Below, in pieces: positions 35,141 to 46,694 of a stretch of DNA of 64,000 bases (positions within the stretch are counted from its first letter, which is position 1; each line of letters opens with the position of its first letter). This DNA is from Acestrorhynchus altus (lineage: Eukaryota; Chordata; Actinopteri; Characiformes; Acestrorhynchidae): NCBI GenBank assembly GCA_034509495.1, contig CM067523.1:4646915-4710914 (forward strand), in the 5' to 3' direction. The notes beneath the pieces are model-generated. The model made no database searches. It had not been told where the DNA came from and was given only the letters and a program-made list of their open reading frames with translations. The position numbers and the translations under genes are program-made.

Positions 35141-35410
35141 CGAGAGCCGTCAGATGCAGTTTGTCCTGACGGCTGACGGATCGGCCGAAGACACTCGTCT
35201 CTGGGCACTCCTCTATATATCGTTAATTTAATGCATGATGACGTGGCCAATTACGGCGCGGCTGCACGCTCAAATAGCATGTCAAAACCTGTGTATCAAT
35301 CTATTAAATCCTGTCTCCTCGTGGCATTAGCAGGCACCTTAAAGGCAGCGCCGTGGCTCACCAGGGAGAGAAAGTGCTGAGCTCATGGGGATCGAGCCTC
35401 AGATCTTGCA
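35140..35410. other. Candidate regulatory block
   Basis: Unique sequence with CGTTAATTTAATGCATGATG, GGCCAATTACGGCGCG, CAATCTATTAAATCC and GGCATTAGCAGGC. Confidence 0.4.
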
Positions 35411-35739
35411 CAGGCCTTTTAGAGATTGAAAAAAATAGGAGGGAAGAAAAACAGCCCTTAACAAGACCTTGTGTGCAGGTGAGAAATTTCCATACAGCAC
35501 ATACACTTCTGCGTACATGATAATGGCTGAGGATAATGGAATAAAAGCAAAGAGTGAAAAGTGCTTTGCAGATTCTAATGTACATTCAGGTGCCAGTTTA
35601 TTACACATGCCCACTTTGTATGTACACTCTTGAGCCATTTTATCGGAAATAATTACCATATTTTTGCTGTAACACAAAAAACTTGTTTATCCAAACTGGC
35701 AACTTTACTGGAGATGTACTGTAAAATATTTTATTTCAA

Positions 35740-35804
35740 ATTTGGAGCATTTCTATTGGTCTAGTCAGTATGGATTTTTGACACATTATAAAGAAAAGCT
35801 GCCA
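35740..35804 (+). repeat. Unclassified dispersed repeat, family F, copy 2
   Basis: TTTGGAGCATTTCTATTGG ... ATAAAGAAAAGCTGCCAG aligns with 338-403. Confidence 0.5.
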
Positions 35805-35829
35805 GACCCCAAATTATATCAGAAAAATG

Positions 35830-37890
35830 GAGATGGACAAAGTTTTGATACACTGTAGATGTTTACACTGTATGTTTACAGTGACATATAGTCCATCAAG
35901 TAATGCAACACAGTTTATCAGACTACTGCCTTGTTTGTTCAAAGGGACCACCATTGATTTGCCACTGACTAGATATTATTTATCATTAAAAAGAAGAAAA
36001 AAGAACAAGAAATGTATAGCATTTATATTTTTCACACATATATCATGATTTACATTTACAGGAACGTCAGTCCTTTAACGGGTGTTTTGCCAAATACACA
36101 AGTTTGCCATGAACTCAAAGAATAATTGAAAGAACAGCAATGTCACCATCATCTCCATCATGCAGAAGCAGTATGATTTTAATACTCTACGATGCTTAAA
36201 TTTAACTTATATTTGAACTCAATATAAACAGCAGCAGCATAAACAAGCCCCTCCATTAGAAGCACCCCTTCCTACATTCATGCTCGTGCATTGTTGCGGT
36301 AATGACACTGGGTTTGCGAATCACAAGCACGAACGCATTGCATCCAAATACACTAAACATGATGTACCTAATGTACATAATCTACCCTGATAGCACAGCC
36401 AGATAATGTTCGCGAAGGCCAAAACACTTTTATCCCCAGTGACAAAACACTACTGACCTACTTCTGTGAAACCTTTTAAGCAGGAGTACAGCGACATCTT
36501 CAACTTGTTCCATGTCTATCAGTGTCCGCAGGTTTCTGCACCATCCAAACACCACACCAGTATTTACATCTGTCTTTTAATATTGCTTTTGTTCCCTGTT
36601 CCCTGTTATGGAACTTCTAAAGAAGACAGTACAGTGGGGGCACCCATCATTGTCCGGTCCAAAACCTTATTTTCCCTCATTTCCTTACCCAATCGATTTG
36701 AGTGAAATGGGAATTCCTCTGCAATTCCTTGGAATTGGCAGAGGGAGAGATCTCAAAGTGGCTCATATTTGGATGAGTCAATGAGAGGGGAAACAAAAAT
36801 ATGAGTATATATTAAGAGAGTTTATATTAAGAGAGTGAAAACCGCAACACATGGATGATAAACGATGGGTTCATCTTTATCTGATCATCTTAAGATGCTA
36901 CCAGTAGCTTGTAATTGTATTCTCCATCTATTGCTTTTTAGGACTTTTTCAGATGCAACCCATAGTGCACGGTGCTCCATAGGAAACTGATTCGTCTGCT
37001 ATATTTGTAATGCCCTTGTTTCGTCTGCTAGCCACACCTGAACTAAGGGCACAAACCTCATCATTCAGAACCAGACAAGAAGGTAGAGCTAAGCACTAGG
37101 TCACAGATACACTGCCCATCATGAGTTTAGACACGGTGTGACTTCCTTTTACATTTGTAATAACTCATCAGAAGTTTGGAAATCAATGAAAACAGTCAAT
37201 GGAAGCTGGATGTTGTTGCAGATAAAATGGATAAATGTATAAAATGATTCTAATGTTCCCCCTCACCTGTTCTACTTCACATTTAGAACTTTAGTGATGA
37301 GCTTCAGAGCTGGAGGCTGAATCAAACAAATCCTCTGATCTTCATAAGAGCTCACACGATCCCTGCCACTTTCTGCAAAATGAGAAATTCTTGTCACTTG
37401 ACTGTTTTAATAAGCAAATTAGCTTTTTGCTGAGATGAAAGCTTTACAATTTAGGTGCCTAAAATCACAGTAATCTGTATATGATTCTTAAATGACTGTG
37501 AGAGCTGTTCAAAATAACGGAGCTTCTAAATCAGTGAATAGATCCATAAAAATAATATTTAATTTTGTAATAATCAATGACAATATTTAAATACCATTTT
37601 ATTCATTTATTGTTTGAAATACTGAATCAACAATCTAAAATACCTTCTGATATACAGTTTATGATTGTGCAAGTTATTATTTTAATACAATTATGGACTT
37701 TTAATATGACTTTTAAGACGAATACCTCACTCAACATTTTTAATATCCTAGCAGACACACCAGCCAAGCACTTTGGAATGACTGGTGTTACAATGTCAAA
37801 CCTGATTCTGTAAAATTATTGCAAAAAGAAAATAAATGAAAAAAAAGTTATTAGGTATGTGCGCAAAACTTTTGTCTGGCAGTTTATTAA
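35830..37890. other. AT-rich stretch without recognised features
   Basis: About 2 kb with no gene, simple repeat or known transposon edge. 37140-37860 is especially AT-rich and may be decayed repeat. Confidence 0.45.
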
Positions 37891-37899
37891 ATAGCAACT

Positions 37900-38310
37900 T
37901 CACTTTGTCTCTCTGTACTGATCTCCACTTTGCACCATAATGCTGCACCTGTCCTTGGCATAAGGGCACAGGCTTAGGGGCACCGGCACCATCGTGCCCC
38001 CTGGGGCACCTGGCATCTCGCCTGCCATCATGCCACACGCACACACACACACAAACACTCTTGCACACCCTTGTTCCGAGAGCACTCACACACTCTAGCT
38101 CCAAGAGCAATGCCCCTGTGTCATTTTGACGAAAGTTTTTAATAAGTCCAGCCCGGCCTGATGAGATGCTGTTGACTGAGACTGATCCCACAGGCTCCGC
38201 TGTAGACAGGAGGCTCCACAGCCATGCCGGCTCATCTAACTAAATATCTGTGTCGAGGGCAGATTTACTCCTGTAAATCAAGGAAAAGCCTTTTAACCAC
38301 TGCTATTCAA
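37900..38310. other. Candidate regulatory block with a short CA run
   Basis: GC-richer unique DNA (CACCATCGTGCCCCCTGGGG, CTCATCTAACTAAATATC, TTACTCCTGTAAATCAAGG) around a short CA run at 38038-38053. Confidence 0.25.
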
Positions 38311-38449
38311 ATACCTGCATCTGTAAATGTAGATGGTATATAACGGTATGGCAAATGCACAGCATGTCTCCATATAAATAGTACCACTGCAACAACCAGC
38401 ACTGAAAATAGCCTGTGAGTGTATGCCATAGTATAAGGTACACTCCATA

Positions 38450-38872
38450 TATGTCCAAATGTTTGTTGAAACCCCTTGTAATGTATTCAGCTACATTAAC
38501 CCTTAGAACCTAAGGTTGAGGTTCTAAAGGTTGAGATGTACTCACATAGCTTGTCTGGTCTCTTTACTGTACTGCCAATACAATAAGACCCTCTGGATTA
38601 GATAAATAAACATGAGCCTGCAAGCAGCATGCCCAATGCCAGGTCTGAAACTCCCAGTACAAAGAGAGGTGGTGATCATCCATCATCCTGTCCTCACTAA
38701 TGCTCTTGACACTGCAGTCAAATCCTCACAGCAATGTTCTGCAATATAGTGGAAAGCCTTTCCTGGACAGTAGAGATGGCAGGATGAACTTGTTTTAATA
38801 CCCTTGATTTCAGAAGATACAATGAGTGAACAGCTGTCCCAATACTTTAGTCCACACAGGGTTGATGTCACC
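38450..38872 (-). mobile_element. Family A Tc1-like non-autonomous element
   Basis: Near full length in minus orientation. It has TATATGTCCAAATGTTTGTT near the left edge and GCAGTCAAATCCTCACAGCA in the middle. It ends with CTGTCCCAATACTTTAGTCC, the reverse complement of the AAAGTATTGGGACA edge. An internal part is deleted and replaced near 38500-38530. Confidence 0.8.
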
Positions 38873-38907
38873 ATACCAATGATGGGACAGTGTTGTCTGG
38901 AGCCATT

Positions 38908-38975
38908 ATGAGGTTTGGGATGAGGTTTAGGATTAGGGCCAGTATGAAGATATGGTTTAGGATTTAGATTGAGGT
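38908..38975 (+). repeat. Degenerate GGTTTAGGATTAGGG-like tract
   Basis: A short tract of GAGGTTTGGGATGAGG, GTTTAGGATTAGGG and GGTTTAGGATTTAG words, telomere-like but imperfect. Directly after family A. Confidence 0.45.
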
Positions 38976-39697
38976 TAAAATTATAATTAGTTTTTTATGT
39001 AACATATTAAGTCATATTAAGTCCAATTTATGTAAAATATCAACAGTAAATGTACTTAATGTAAGTAAGGCATCAACAGCACATGATAACCATGATATTT
39101 ACCTCACTACTGCTACTGAACTGGTATTGATGTCTTACTGAAAATATTATGGGTTTATTAATCAACTACAAAAATACAGTGTTACCAAAAAAAAGCATAT
39201 AGTAAGCTGCAGTTGTGCATTGATGATAGCCACACCCATTCCCTATACTCATGCATGCTTGGCAAGCATCCTGCTTGTTTTTCCCATGGCTGTTTGGATG
39301 CACACTCATACTGTATGATTGCGTGGGTGGGCGCGTAGAGAGTATACAGTAAATATGCATATCTGCATTGTGCCAATTAGAGCAGCGAATGTTTGTATCA
39401 GCATGCTCGCTTGCATGGCAATCATTGTGACACGCTCAATCACTGAGAAACGTTCTGATTGATTCCACACAGTGTACGTACATGGCAGCCTTTTGAGAGT
39501 GTGTCAGTGCGAACACGTGTTCCAAACATACTACTCTGTAATTTTCATGCAGTATTCGATGTCTGTTGGTGTTCACGGCCTATATGTGTGTGTATTTTTG
39601 TGTATGCAAATGTATTTGCAAGGGGTTAAGTACATGTGCTTGCCTGCATGTGCATGCCAACACACAGTAACCCTCCGACCCACCCACCCCCACCACT
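38976..39697. other. Unassigned intergenic stretch
   Basis: No gene or repeat recognised. Confidence 0.5.
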
Positions 39698-39711
39698 TCT
39701 TCTTCTTCTTC

Positions 39712-39806
<95 letters not shown>
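39698..39806. repeat. (CTT)n and (CT)n microsatellite
   Basis: A short CTT run, then about 90 bp of CT with one GT interruption. Confidence 0.95.
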
Positions 39807-39808
<2 letters not shown>

Positions 39809-40150
39809 GGGACTTCTTGTCTGACAGAGCGGCTGTAAAGTTTGTCTGCCTTAGCTCACTCTTTGATGCTGTCACATTCGATTGGCTCAAAAAGTTCAGG
39901 CCCATCAAGCGCTTGCAAATTAGAAACCCTTGTACATGGTGCTACATTTGTGCTGCCAGCGGCATCTTGTTCCCTACCCACCACAAAGCCGCCAGCCCCA
40001 TCCTGCTCTGGCTTCCTAAACTGCAATCAGCTCCTGGTTTGAAGTCATGCTCACATATGGAGACAAAGATGGTTCGCAGAGGCAGTTAACAGGGAATGAT
40101 TATCAACACGCATATAAGTAGTGCATTGCGGGCTATGTCATTTTAGGAAG
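39807..40150. other. Candidate regulatory block
   Basis: Unique sequence with CACATTCGATTGGCTC (CCAAT-like), GCAAATTAGAAACCC and GAATGATTATCAACACGC. A reading frame through it is not supported as a gene. Confidence 0.25.
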
Positions 40151-40511
40151 CCTCTGGAAACAAGGCTTTCGGTGACATATGGTCCTGCTTATGGGGCTTG
40201 TGAAGGAAGCACGTACAAGTCATTCAACCCAGTCATCACATATGACTGGAAGTGCTGTAATGTCTGTTGGAGTGAGCCATTTAAGTCATAAAACATTAAA
40301 TAAGTTGTCATCTTAACCCTTAAATGTAGATCTGGGGTTGAAAGCTACCCGTGACCTCCTTTTCCCTTCTCTACCTCATCCTTATTTTCAGAAGACTGAC
40401 AAGCAAAATATATTTTCTTCATCAACAAACAGTTTTGCTAGTGTTGGATAAAATCTAGATACACCAGATGACGGGGAGGAGAATAAAGAAGCATTTTGTT
40501 CTGACCAATAT

Positions 40512-40730
40512 TAAGATTTAGAAGTTAAAGTCTTTGGCATCTGTCCCATAGTCAGGTCTTGAAATGTCTGGGCCCTCTCTGATCTTAAAGAGTATGGAAG
40601 ACAGGGTGGAACCAACCCCCTGGATGACCAACGAGACCAAACTGGTGGCACCGGGGAGGAAGAAGGGTACTGCAGACATCAGTATCTGTAAAGCGGCAAA
40701 GGGGTGCTTGAGTAAAAGCCTTTGAAAGAC
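40512..40730 (+). repeat. Unclassified dispersed repeat, family C, copy 2
   Basis: GTCTTTGGCATCTGTCCCAT, ACCAAACTGGTGGCACCGGG, GACATCAGTATCTGTAAAGC, and AAAGCCTTTGAAAGACAGGT at the end, a word shared with copy 3 at 45418. Confidence 0.65.
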
Positions 40731-40804
40731 AGGTAGGGGCAAGTGATTTGTTGAGAAAGTAAGGAAACTGGTAGAATGTTCCATTGTCTGGGCAAGCATG
40801 GGCA

Positions 40805-40985
40805 GCTATGGGCAGCCATGGCCTGTTAGTTAGGGAACCTCTTGGAAGGTTGCTGGTTCAATTCCCTCAACTGGCATGACATCACTGAAGTGCCCTTAAG
40901 CAAGGCACTTCACTCTCCAGTCTGAGTTTGTGTGCTCACTACCCCTAGCATGTGAATTCATTAGTGTGTAAGAGTGTGTTTCACT
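40805..40985 (+). mobile_element. tRNA-derived SINE
   Basis: A B-box-like TTGCTGGTTCAATTCCC, then ACATCACTGAAGTGCCC and TTAAGCAAGGCACTTCAC. This is the standard 5' end of the common fish tRNA-related SINEs. The A-box region (GGCCTGTTAGTTAGGGAAC) is upstream. The same module recurs at 44470 and 55470. Confidence 0.85.
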
Positions 40986-41500
40986 CACAAAACAAAACTA
41001 AATTATACCAGTAAAGGTTCTTTCAACAGTCTTAAAAACAAAGGTGGAAAAACAGAAAAACAGGGTTGGTTCATGAAACCAGTGGTTCTCAGGGTTTCCC
41101 AGAAAGGCCAGATGATAGTTTCATCCTTATATGTTAAATGTATTAGGTCATATAGTGGACATGGGGTTGTTTTGAGCAAAGAACATGCCTATGAGAAGAA
41201 CTACTGACCTAAAGAACACTGATGAGCTCGTTTACATCTGGTCATTTCATAAGACCCGTATCTGGATTGTATGTTGATAAGATTTTAATGCACCATACTC
41301 TTACATTTGGTATTCAGTTGTGTCTCCATTTAATTGGACAGAAATCCAAATACATTGCTAAATTGTTTTTCAATTATGACTGGTGTTTTGGTTGAACTGG
41401 GAGGAGATTTGGTTATTGAATGTGTCTCACAGGGACTGACGCTTTTACATTCCTGTAACATCTGGCTCAAATGCATCCACCTCCTGAAGAGGTTTGAGTG
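40986..41500. other. Unassigned intergenic stretch
   Basis: No gene or clear element. Confidence 0.5.
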
Positions 41501-41504
41501 ATTG

Positions 41505-41825
41505 GGATTTGCAGAGGTGGCAGAAGTACACATGTCCCATAAGTAAAAGTTCAAATACTCCAGTAGAAGATGCTTTACATGTTTTGCAATGTACTTATTG
41601 AGGAATAACTTTTTTTTATCAATAAGTATTTCAATTCTATGTAAATTAAAATGTACATCTCAAAGGAAGACATTTTTTAGCCTATGATCTCTTGAAAATA
41701 ACAATATCTGGGATGTGTGATCATCTCCTTTAAATACTTTTCAAATGTTTTGGTGAATAAAAGAACATCAAACCATGAAATCATCCCACAAAATGTGCTT
41801 ATGGTTGTAAAGGCTAAAGAACATT
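41505..41825 (+). repeat. Fish repeat fragment plus family E, copy 2
   Basis: 41510-41575 (AGTAAAAGTTCAAATACTCC) resembles a widespread fish repeat edge. 41690-41820 matches family E copy 1 (GAAAATAACAATATCTGG, then CATCCCACAAAAT). Confidence 0.55.
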
Positions 41826-41834
41826 ACTTTTAAA

Positions 41835-42290
41835 CTGCATGACATGCAGTGCTTCGGCAAGTCCTAAGTATCTCCTCTGCCGCCGATTTCTTTTCCAGAC
41901 TCCTCCTTCCACACTCCTTGCTGTCCATGTGGCTGGTTAGCGTGTAACACTTCCAGCCAGGGCTCCTTTTCTCAATCTCCCAGCATTAGCATATGCTTGT
42001 GACAGCTTTGGACTTCAGTGGGTGGATCTTTGCACCTCTCATGTTGGGCTGGCGTTGCACTGCGACGGTTACGTAAACGGCAGGGCTGGGGCTTTTGAGA
42101 TGGAGAGGCTCTGATGGGCCCGTGGCACGACGGGCCCTGATCGCCCGAGTGACAGAACTAATCTCCAGCCCCGGTGCCGTGCTCCGGACTGCTCTCTGAT
42201 CAGCTCCCATTAGAGCTAAACACTTTGAATGATTTGGAATAAAATCAAAATCAATTTGTGCAGCCCTCTATTCGCAGCCGTCCCCCTGGG
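41835..42290. other. Candidate regulatory block
   Basis: GC-richer unique DNA with AGAACTAATCTCCAGCC, CCCATTAGAGCTAAACAC and AAAATCAAAATCAATTTG. The last bases (TGTGCAGCCCTC) could instead be a hAT edge. Confidence 0.3.
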
Positions 42291-42439
42291 CAACAGGCCT
42301 TGTCACATCCTGTCGCAGGAAAATTGACGTTTTGACACACGCAGGAGAAAAAAAAAGTGTGAGAGAGAGAGAGCAAGAGCATGTGAGAGTGAGTGAGGAA
42401 GGGAGAGAGGGAGAAATGAGTGAAGATGAAAAAAGAAAA

Positions 42440-42800
42440 GGCGAAGCCCAATGAAGAGGAGGAGGTAGTTTGCTACCGTCTCAGCATGTCACAGCTGAGG
42501 AGGGACAATCATGAGCCGTCAATCAATTCATTTGCAGAGCTTAGAACCACTAGGTTTGCTAGGAGGGCTCTCTGTACTCACAGACCCACTTCTTTTCTCC
42601 CCCTCTTTTCATCTTTTTACTTTTCTTTTCTTCCCTTTCTTCCCTTTCTTCACTTGCATGCCTCCTACAAGTCCTGGAGCCTCTCGTGTGGATTGCGCGA
42701 CAGAGACAGATGCAGGATGCTGGCCGTGTGGAGGTTTGTGTATGTGTGATGTGAAATTTGATTGACAGCGGATGTCACAGGGTTGGACAAGGTGAAAAAT
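42440..42800. other. Candidate regulatory block
   Basis: GAGCCGTCAATCAATTCATT and GAAATTTGATTGACAGCGG fit TALE/HOX-like words (TGATTGACAG is a PBX/MEIS-type composite). A pyrimidine tract lies between. Confidence 0.35.
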
Positions 42801-43019
42801 GACTGACAGGTGAACTGAGAAAGAAACGGTCCCTCTCACTTTTTCTCTGTCTCTCTCACACGTCTCGTTCCTCTGCTATATGATGTGCGATTGCGACATG
42901 CAGATGTCTATGCAAGGCGGAGAGATAGAGAGGGATGTGTGTATGTGTATGTGTGTGTAGTAGGGGGTCGGGGGGTGGTGGTGGGGGTGCGGGTGGGTGT
43001 ATGTGTGTACATTTGAGTC

Positions 43020-44170
43020 GGGTCACAGTGAGGTGAGTGGCCTTATCAGGCACACGCAGGAGATGTCGTCCATTTGCTGTGACACGGGCTGTGGTATCTG
43101 GGCTCCGCTTGCAGGGGAGATGTACTGTTTGTCGTTTTGACAGTTTTGGGTGGGCGCAGTGCATTGCGCGGCGCAGACAGTGTGAACTTTCGCTGAAGAA
43201 CCGTCAGTCTTGGAGGGCCATATGGGGATTTCCATCTTAAACAAAACAGAGAGAGCGTAAAAGACACAGACCCAAGGATACAACACGCGTTGCTCTAATC
43301 AGTCTCACCACTACCCAACTGGAAAGCTGGAGGAATTCGAGGCGCCACATTCTGCATCAATTTGGTGGTTTTCTCGTGCTCATATGTGGAATAATCAGAA
43401 GAAATTAATCGGATGTGATGGGACTGCGAGAATGCGAAGTTAGTTGCTTAGTTGCTGTAGTGCTTGTTTGCGACAGCACTGACTTAGGAATGATGAAACG
43501 GATGACATTGCTTACACACCGAGACTCGTAGCTTTGGAAATAAGTGTGTCGTCTTGCAATCGCCTTCGCGTAATTCAATTATTTTGGTTGGTTTTGCTTA
43601 ATGACATATAATTAGCTGGCGTTATAATGATAATTAATTACACCTTAATTAAAGGTCTATCAGTGGACATTAATTTAAAGTGTTACCTAATTAATCTTTT
43701 TCTTTGTAGCTCATGCTCGTCTTGATGCACACCTGGATATTCGCTTTGCCTTAAACAGATTGCTTCAGGGGTGTGGAAGGCTGTGGCGTAAACATCTGGA
43801 TGCTGTGCTCCTTTTCTTTCTTTTCTTTTTTTTTTTTTTTTTTGCAGACGCAGCTGACAAGACAAAAGTGCGGCCTAACGCCTTAACGTGAGATGATGCT
43901 TCCACTGTCCAAATGGCCCAGTGTGTGTTTTGTGGACGGAAGGATTGTGACACTGCTGCTAAATGGATGAATCAGAGATGTCAGACCGCTGACAGGAGTG
44001 ACATTGAAGGCCAGAGATGCTGGCTGAGGGGTCTGCGGGCTGCCGCTGACCCTGCGGAGACACAAGGCCTCCGCTACAATTAGTCACAGAAGAGCACTCC
44101 ACTCTAATAGCCATTGAGAAGCAGCTTGTCGCTGTGATCTGAATTGTCAGGGGCTGATAAACATCTCCAG
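43020..44170. other. Strong candidate regulatory domain
   Basis: About 1.15 kb essentially free of repeats apart from one T run at 43828-43843. The core at 43565-43700 holds CTTAATGACATATAATTAGC, GATAATTAATTACACC, the palindrome-like CCTTAATTAAAGG (43643-43655), GGACATTAATTTAAAG and CCTAATTAATC. This is the densest homeodomain-site cluster in the window. Confidence 0.5.
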
Positions 44171-44464
44171 TGTTTGTACAGAAGCTCAGGAGAACAAGGC
44201 CTACAGTAGGGCACAGCATTGGACATGGACTACAAGGTTTAGCTAATTACAGGGACACAAGTGGTAGAAGTGTATTTGTTTCTTGTTGTATTGTGTTGGG
44301 TTGCACAGACCAGTTGCAGTTGCAGGAGAAGGAGGGTGTAGGGTCTGGAGAGACAAGGAGAGTGCGACCCTCTGAATAATATCCAAAACCTAAAATTGTG
44401 AGCTTAAAAAGTGTAGGGTTTGATATAGAACCTTTTTCAAAAAGGTTCTACCAAGGAATCAATC

Positions 44465-44580
44465 AACCAAGGAACCAGCCTTGATTTGAAGTTTGTTGGT
44501 TCAATTCCCTGAATTGGCAGGACATGTCTGAAGTGCCTGTGAGCACGGTACTTAACTCTCTGGGCATCGTGAAAAGGGCT
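44465..44580 (+). mobile_element. tRNA-derived SINE, fragment
   Basis: TTGTTGGTTCAATTCCC, GACATGTCTGAAGTGCC and GAGCACGGTACTTAAC match the SINE module at 40805, with more decay. Confidence 0.75.
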
Positions 44581-44604
44581 TGTCCCGTAAGTTGTTGAGA
44601 TTTA

Positions 44605-44789
44605 GGGAAAAAGTTTGCATCTGGTAGATGTTGAGCTTTATTATAATGGTACAGTGGTTTGATCCCTGCTCGGGCTAATATCTGTGAGGAGTTCTGTGTG
44701 TTCTCCATGTGTCCTGCACAGGGTACTCTGGTATCATCCTGCCTCTCACAAATGCATGTGGTAGGTGAACTGGCTGTGCTGAATTGCCT

Positions 44790-44825
<36 letters not shown>

Positions 44826-44955
44826 TACCCTGCAGTGGATTGGCACTCGGTCCAGGGGGTATTCCTGCCTTGTGCTCGATGAATATGTACTGTGCTGGTG
44901 CTCTGGATCCACCGTGTCCCAATTCAGGATGAAGAGGATAAGACAATGACTGACA
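44605..44955 (+). mobile_element. Common fish SINE/LINE-tail repeat
   Basis: GAGTTCTGTGTGTTCTCC, then CTAGGTGTGTGTG, CCCTGCAGTGGATTGGCACT and TCCAGGGGGTATTCCTGCC, ending GGATGAAGAGGATAAGACAA. This is the familiar 3'-half repeat of many teleost genomes. The (TG)n at 44791-44824 is internal to it. Confidence 0.8.
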
Positions 44956-45417
44956 TTAATTGATTCATGTCCAAGATTGTTTGTATAATCTCCAAAAACA
45001 TGACATTTACAAAGTTTTTACTGGCCTACCCTCAATAAAAGTTGCCTGGCATTCACATATCGCTGCTTTCCAATGAAAAACATGTCCATTTTTGTCCATT
45101 ATAGTTTTCTTCATGGTTTGATCCCAGTAGCTGCTCTGTACACTGTGTTAAGAAGTCTGGACGAATAAACCAATACAAAAGCCCTAAAATCAATTCCTCA
45201 AATTTCACATTAACATTTCAAAGTTAAGTACATTTTTGCCTTCTACATTATTTTCATTGGACAGTGATGATATACTTTTAACTGCTGAGCTCGGCATCTT
45301 GACCAAAGTAAATCAATAAGTTCTGTAAATTCTGTGTCCAACTTTTCAACTATTAAACTCTTGTGCATAGACCTAATTGGTTCACTTTCATAACTACATG
45401 CAACAGTTTCACACACC
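44956..45417. other. Unassigned intergenic stretch
   Basis: No gene or element seen. Confidence 0.5.
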
Positions 45418-45540
45418 CTAAATCCCTGAACTGGTGGTGGCAGGGAGGAAGGTGGAACGCGCACAATGTCAGTAAGCAGCAAAGGAGGCATGTGAGTGAA
45501 AGCCTTTAAAGACAGGTGGGAGTCTTTGACTGGTTAAGGT
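45418..45540 (+). repeat. Unclassified dispersed repeat, family C, copy 3 (partial)
   Basis: AACTGGTGGTGGCAGGGAGG, then CAGCAAAGGAGGCATGTGAG and AAAGCCTTTAAAGACAGGTG. Matches the 3' half of copy 2. Confidence 0.6.
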
Positions 45541-45679
45541 GGAAGGCGTGGCAGTTTGGTTGGACTACAGCAAGCTTTCATGTCTTATCCATGTGGCACC
45601 CACTATCAGGTCTCAACTCTGATCCTGCCAAGAGCATGGTGGCCAGCGTTCAACCTCCTAAACCACCCCGAGGTAATGC

Positions 45680-46060
45680 CACTTCATAATTAATACATAC
45701 TGCGATCCAATGACTTATGGCATGGCAGTGTAATTCATATTGATTAGGACTAATAACTGAGTAATAATCCAGGATTCGGTGTGTTAATGAGATTTTGTGT
45801 TGATGTTTGTGTTTGTTTTTTGTTTCACCAGATTTGAGGATGTGCCTGGCACATATTTTGGACCACTGGTAGAGGCCATATCGCAGGGGAAGATACAGGC
45901 CTGGTAAAGTGCTGTAAAAGTCTCCTTGTTTAATACCATCATTAAATTTGCACCTTAGAAGTCCAATTAAGATTGATTTTCATTGTAAGCGAATCAACGC
46001 TAAATGTGATTATGCATATGCATTTGTCAAACACACAGTATCTGGCTGTTAAAGTAAAGC
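45680..46060. other. Candidate regulatory block
   Basis: Many homeodomain and octamer-like words: CATAATTAATACATAC, ATTGATTAGGACTAATAAC, GTGTTAATGAGATTTTG, CCAATTAAGATTGATTTTC and GATTATGCATATGCATTTG. Confidence 0.45.
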
Positions 46061-46229
46061 CTTTTGGGGTTACACACACAGCTCTAAGATTTATAGCATG
46101 TACAACCAAAACACAGCACATACAGTGAGCACGTGAGCACACCATCTCCAATGCATGTCAAAATGCAGGGAAAAAAAAGGGAAAGATGTCATTACTGAAC
46201 ATTTGATTTAGAAATCTAAAGGACAGTGA

Positions 46230-46640
46230 AGGGTGGGGTGTTGGGGGCTGTAGAGAACCGCATAATCTCCACTGTGCCGCATTGATGAGATGCATTCATT
46301 TATTTCCCCTTTGCTAATGTTTATGCCGTCTTAGTGACAATGGGCAGGCGATTAGAGGGAATGGAGGAGAGTGGCAGTGGTGCTCTCTCTCTATTTCCCT
46401 CTCTCCCTCTCTCAGCCTGTCTCTCTCCCTCGCCCCTTCCCCACTAATGACACGTCACACGCATGCGGCTTTCCGACGTTGAAAGACACGGTGTCAATCA
46501 TCACCACGGAAACAGACCCCATGATGTCACCCAGCTGGCCCCTCTCGACAGCTGATGGGCATCAGAGACGGTGCTGTGGCTCCTCCGCTGAGCTGTGATT
46601 GGCTGGATTACTCTGCTGCAGTGCTAATAACCCACTGCCT
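46230..46640. other. Candidate regulatory block
   Basis: Unique sequence around a CT-rich tract: GCATTGATGAGATGCATTCA, TTTGCTAATGTTTATGCC, GTGTCAATCATCACC, CTGTGATTGGCTGG and AGTGCTAATAACCC. Confidence 0.35.
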
Positions 46641-46663
46641 CAAAATGGCCGTAATATCCTGAC

Positions 46664-46666
<3 letters not shown>

Positions 46667-46694
<28 letters not shown>
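46667..46694 (+). repeat. Poly-A tract
   Basis: 28 A residues. No retroposed body was recognised upstream of it. Confidence 0.9.

Noticed and set aside
39472..40089. 205-codon plus-strand frame
   Set aside because: Its centre is the CT microsatellite translated as Leu-Ser repeats. Flanks show no protein similarity.
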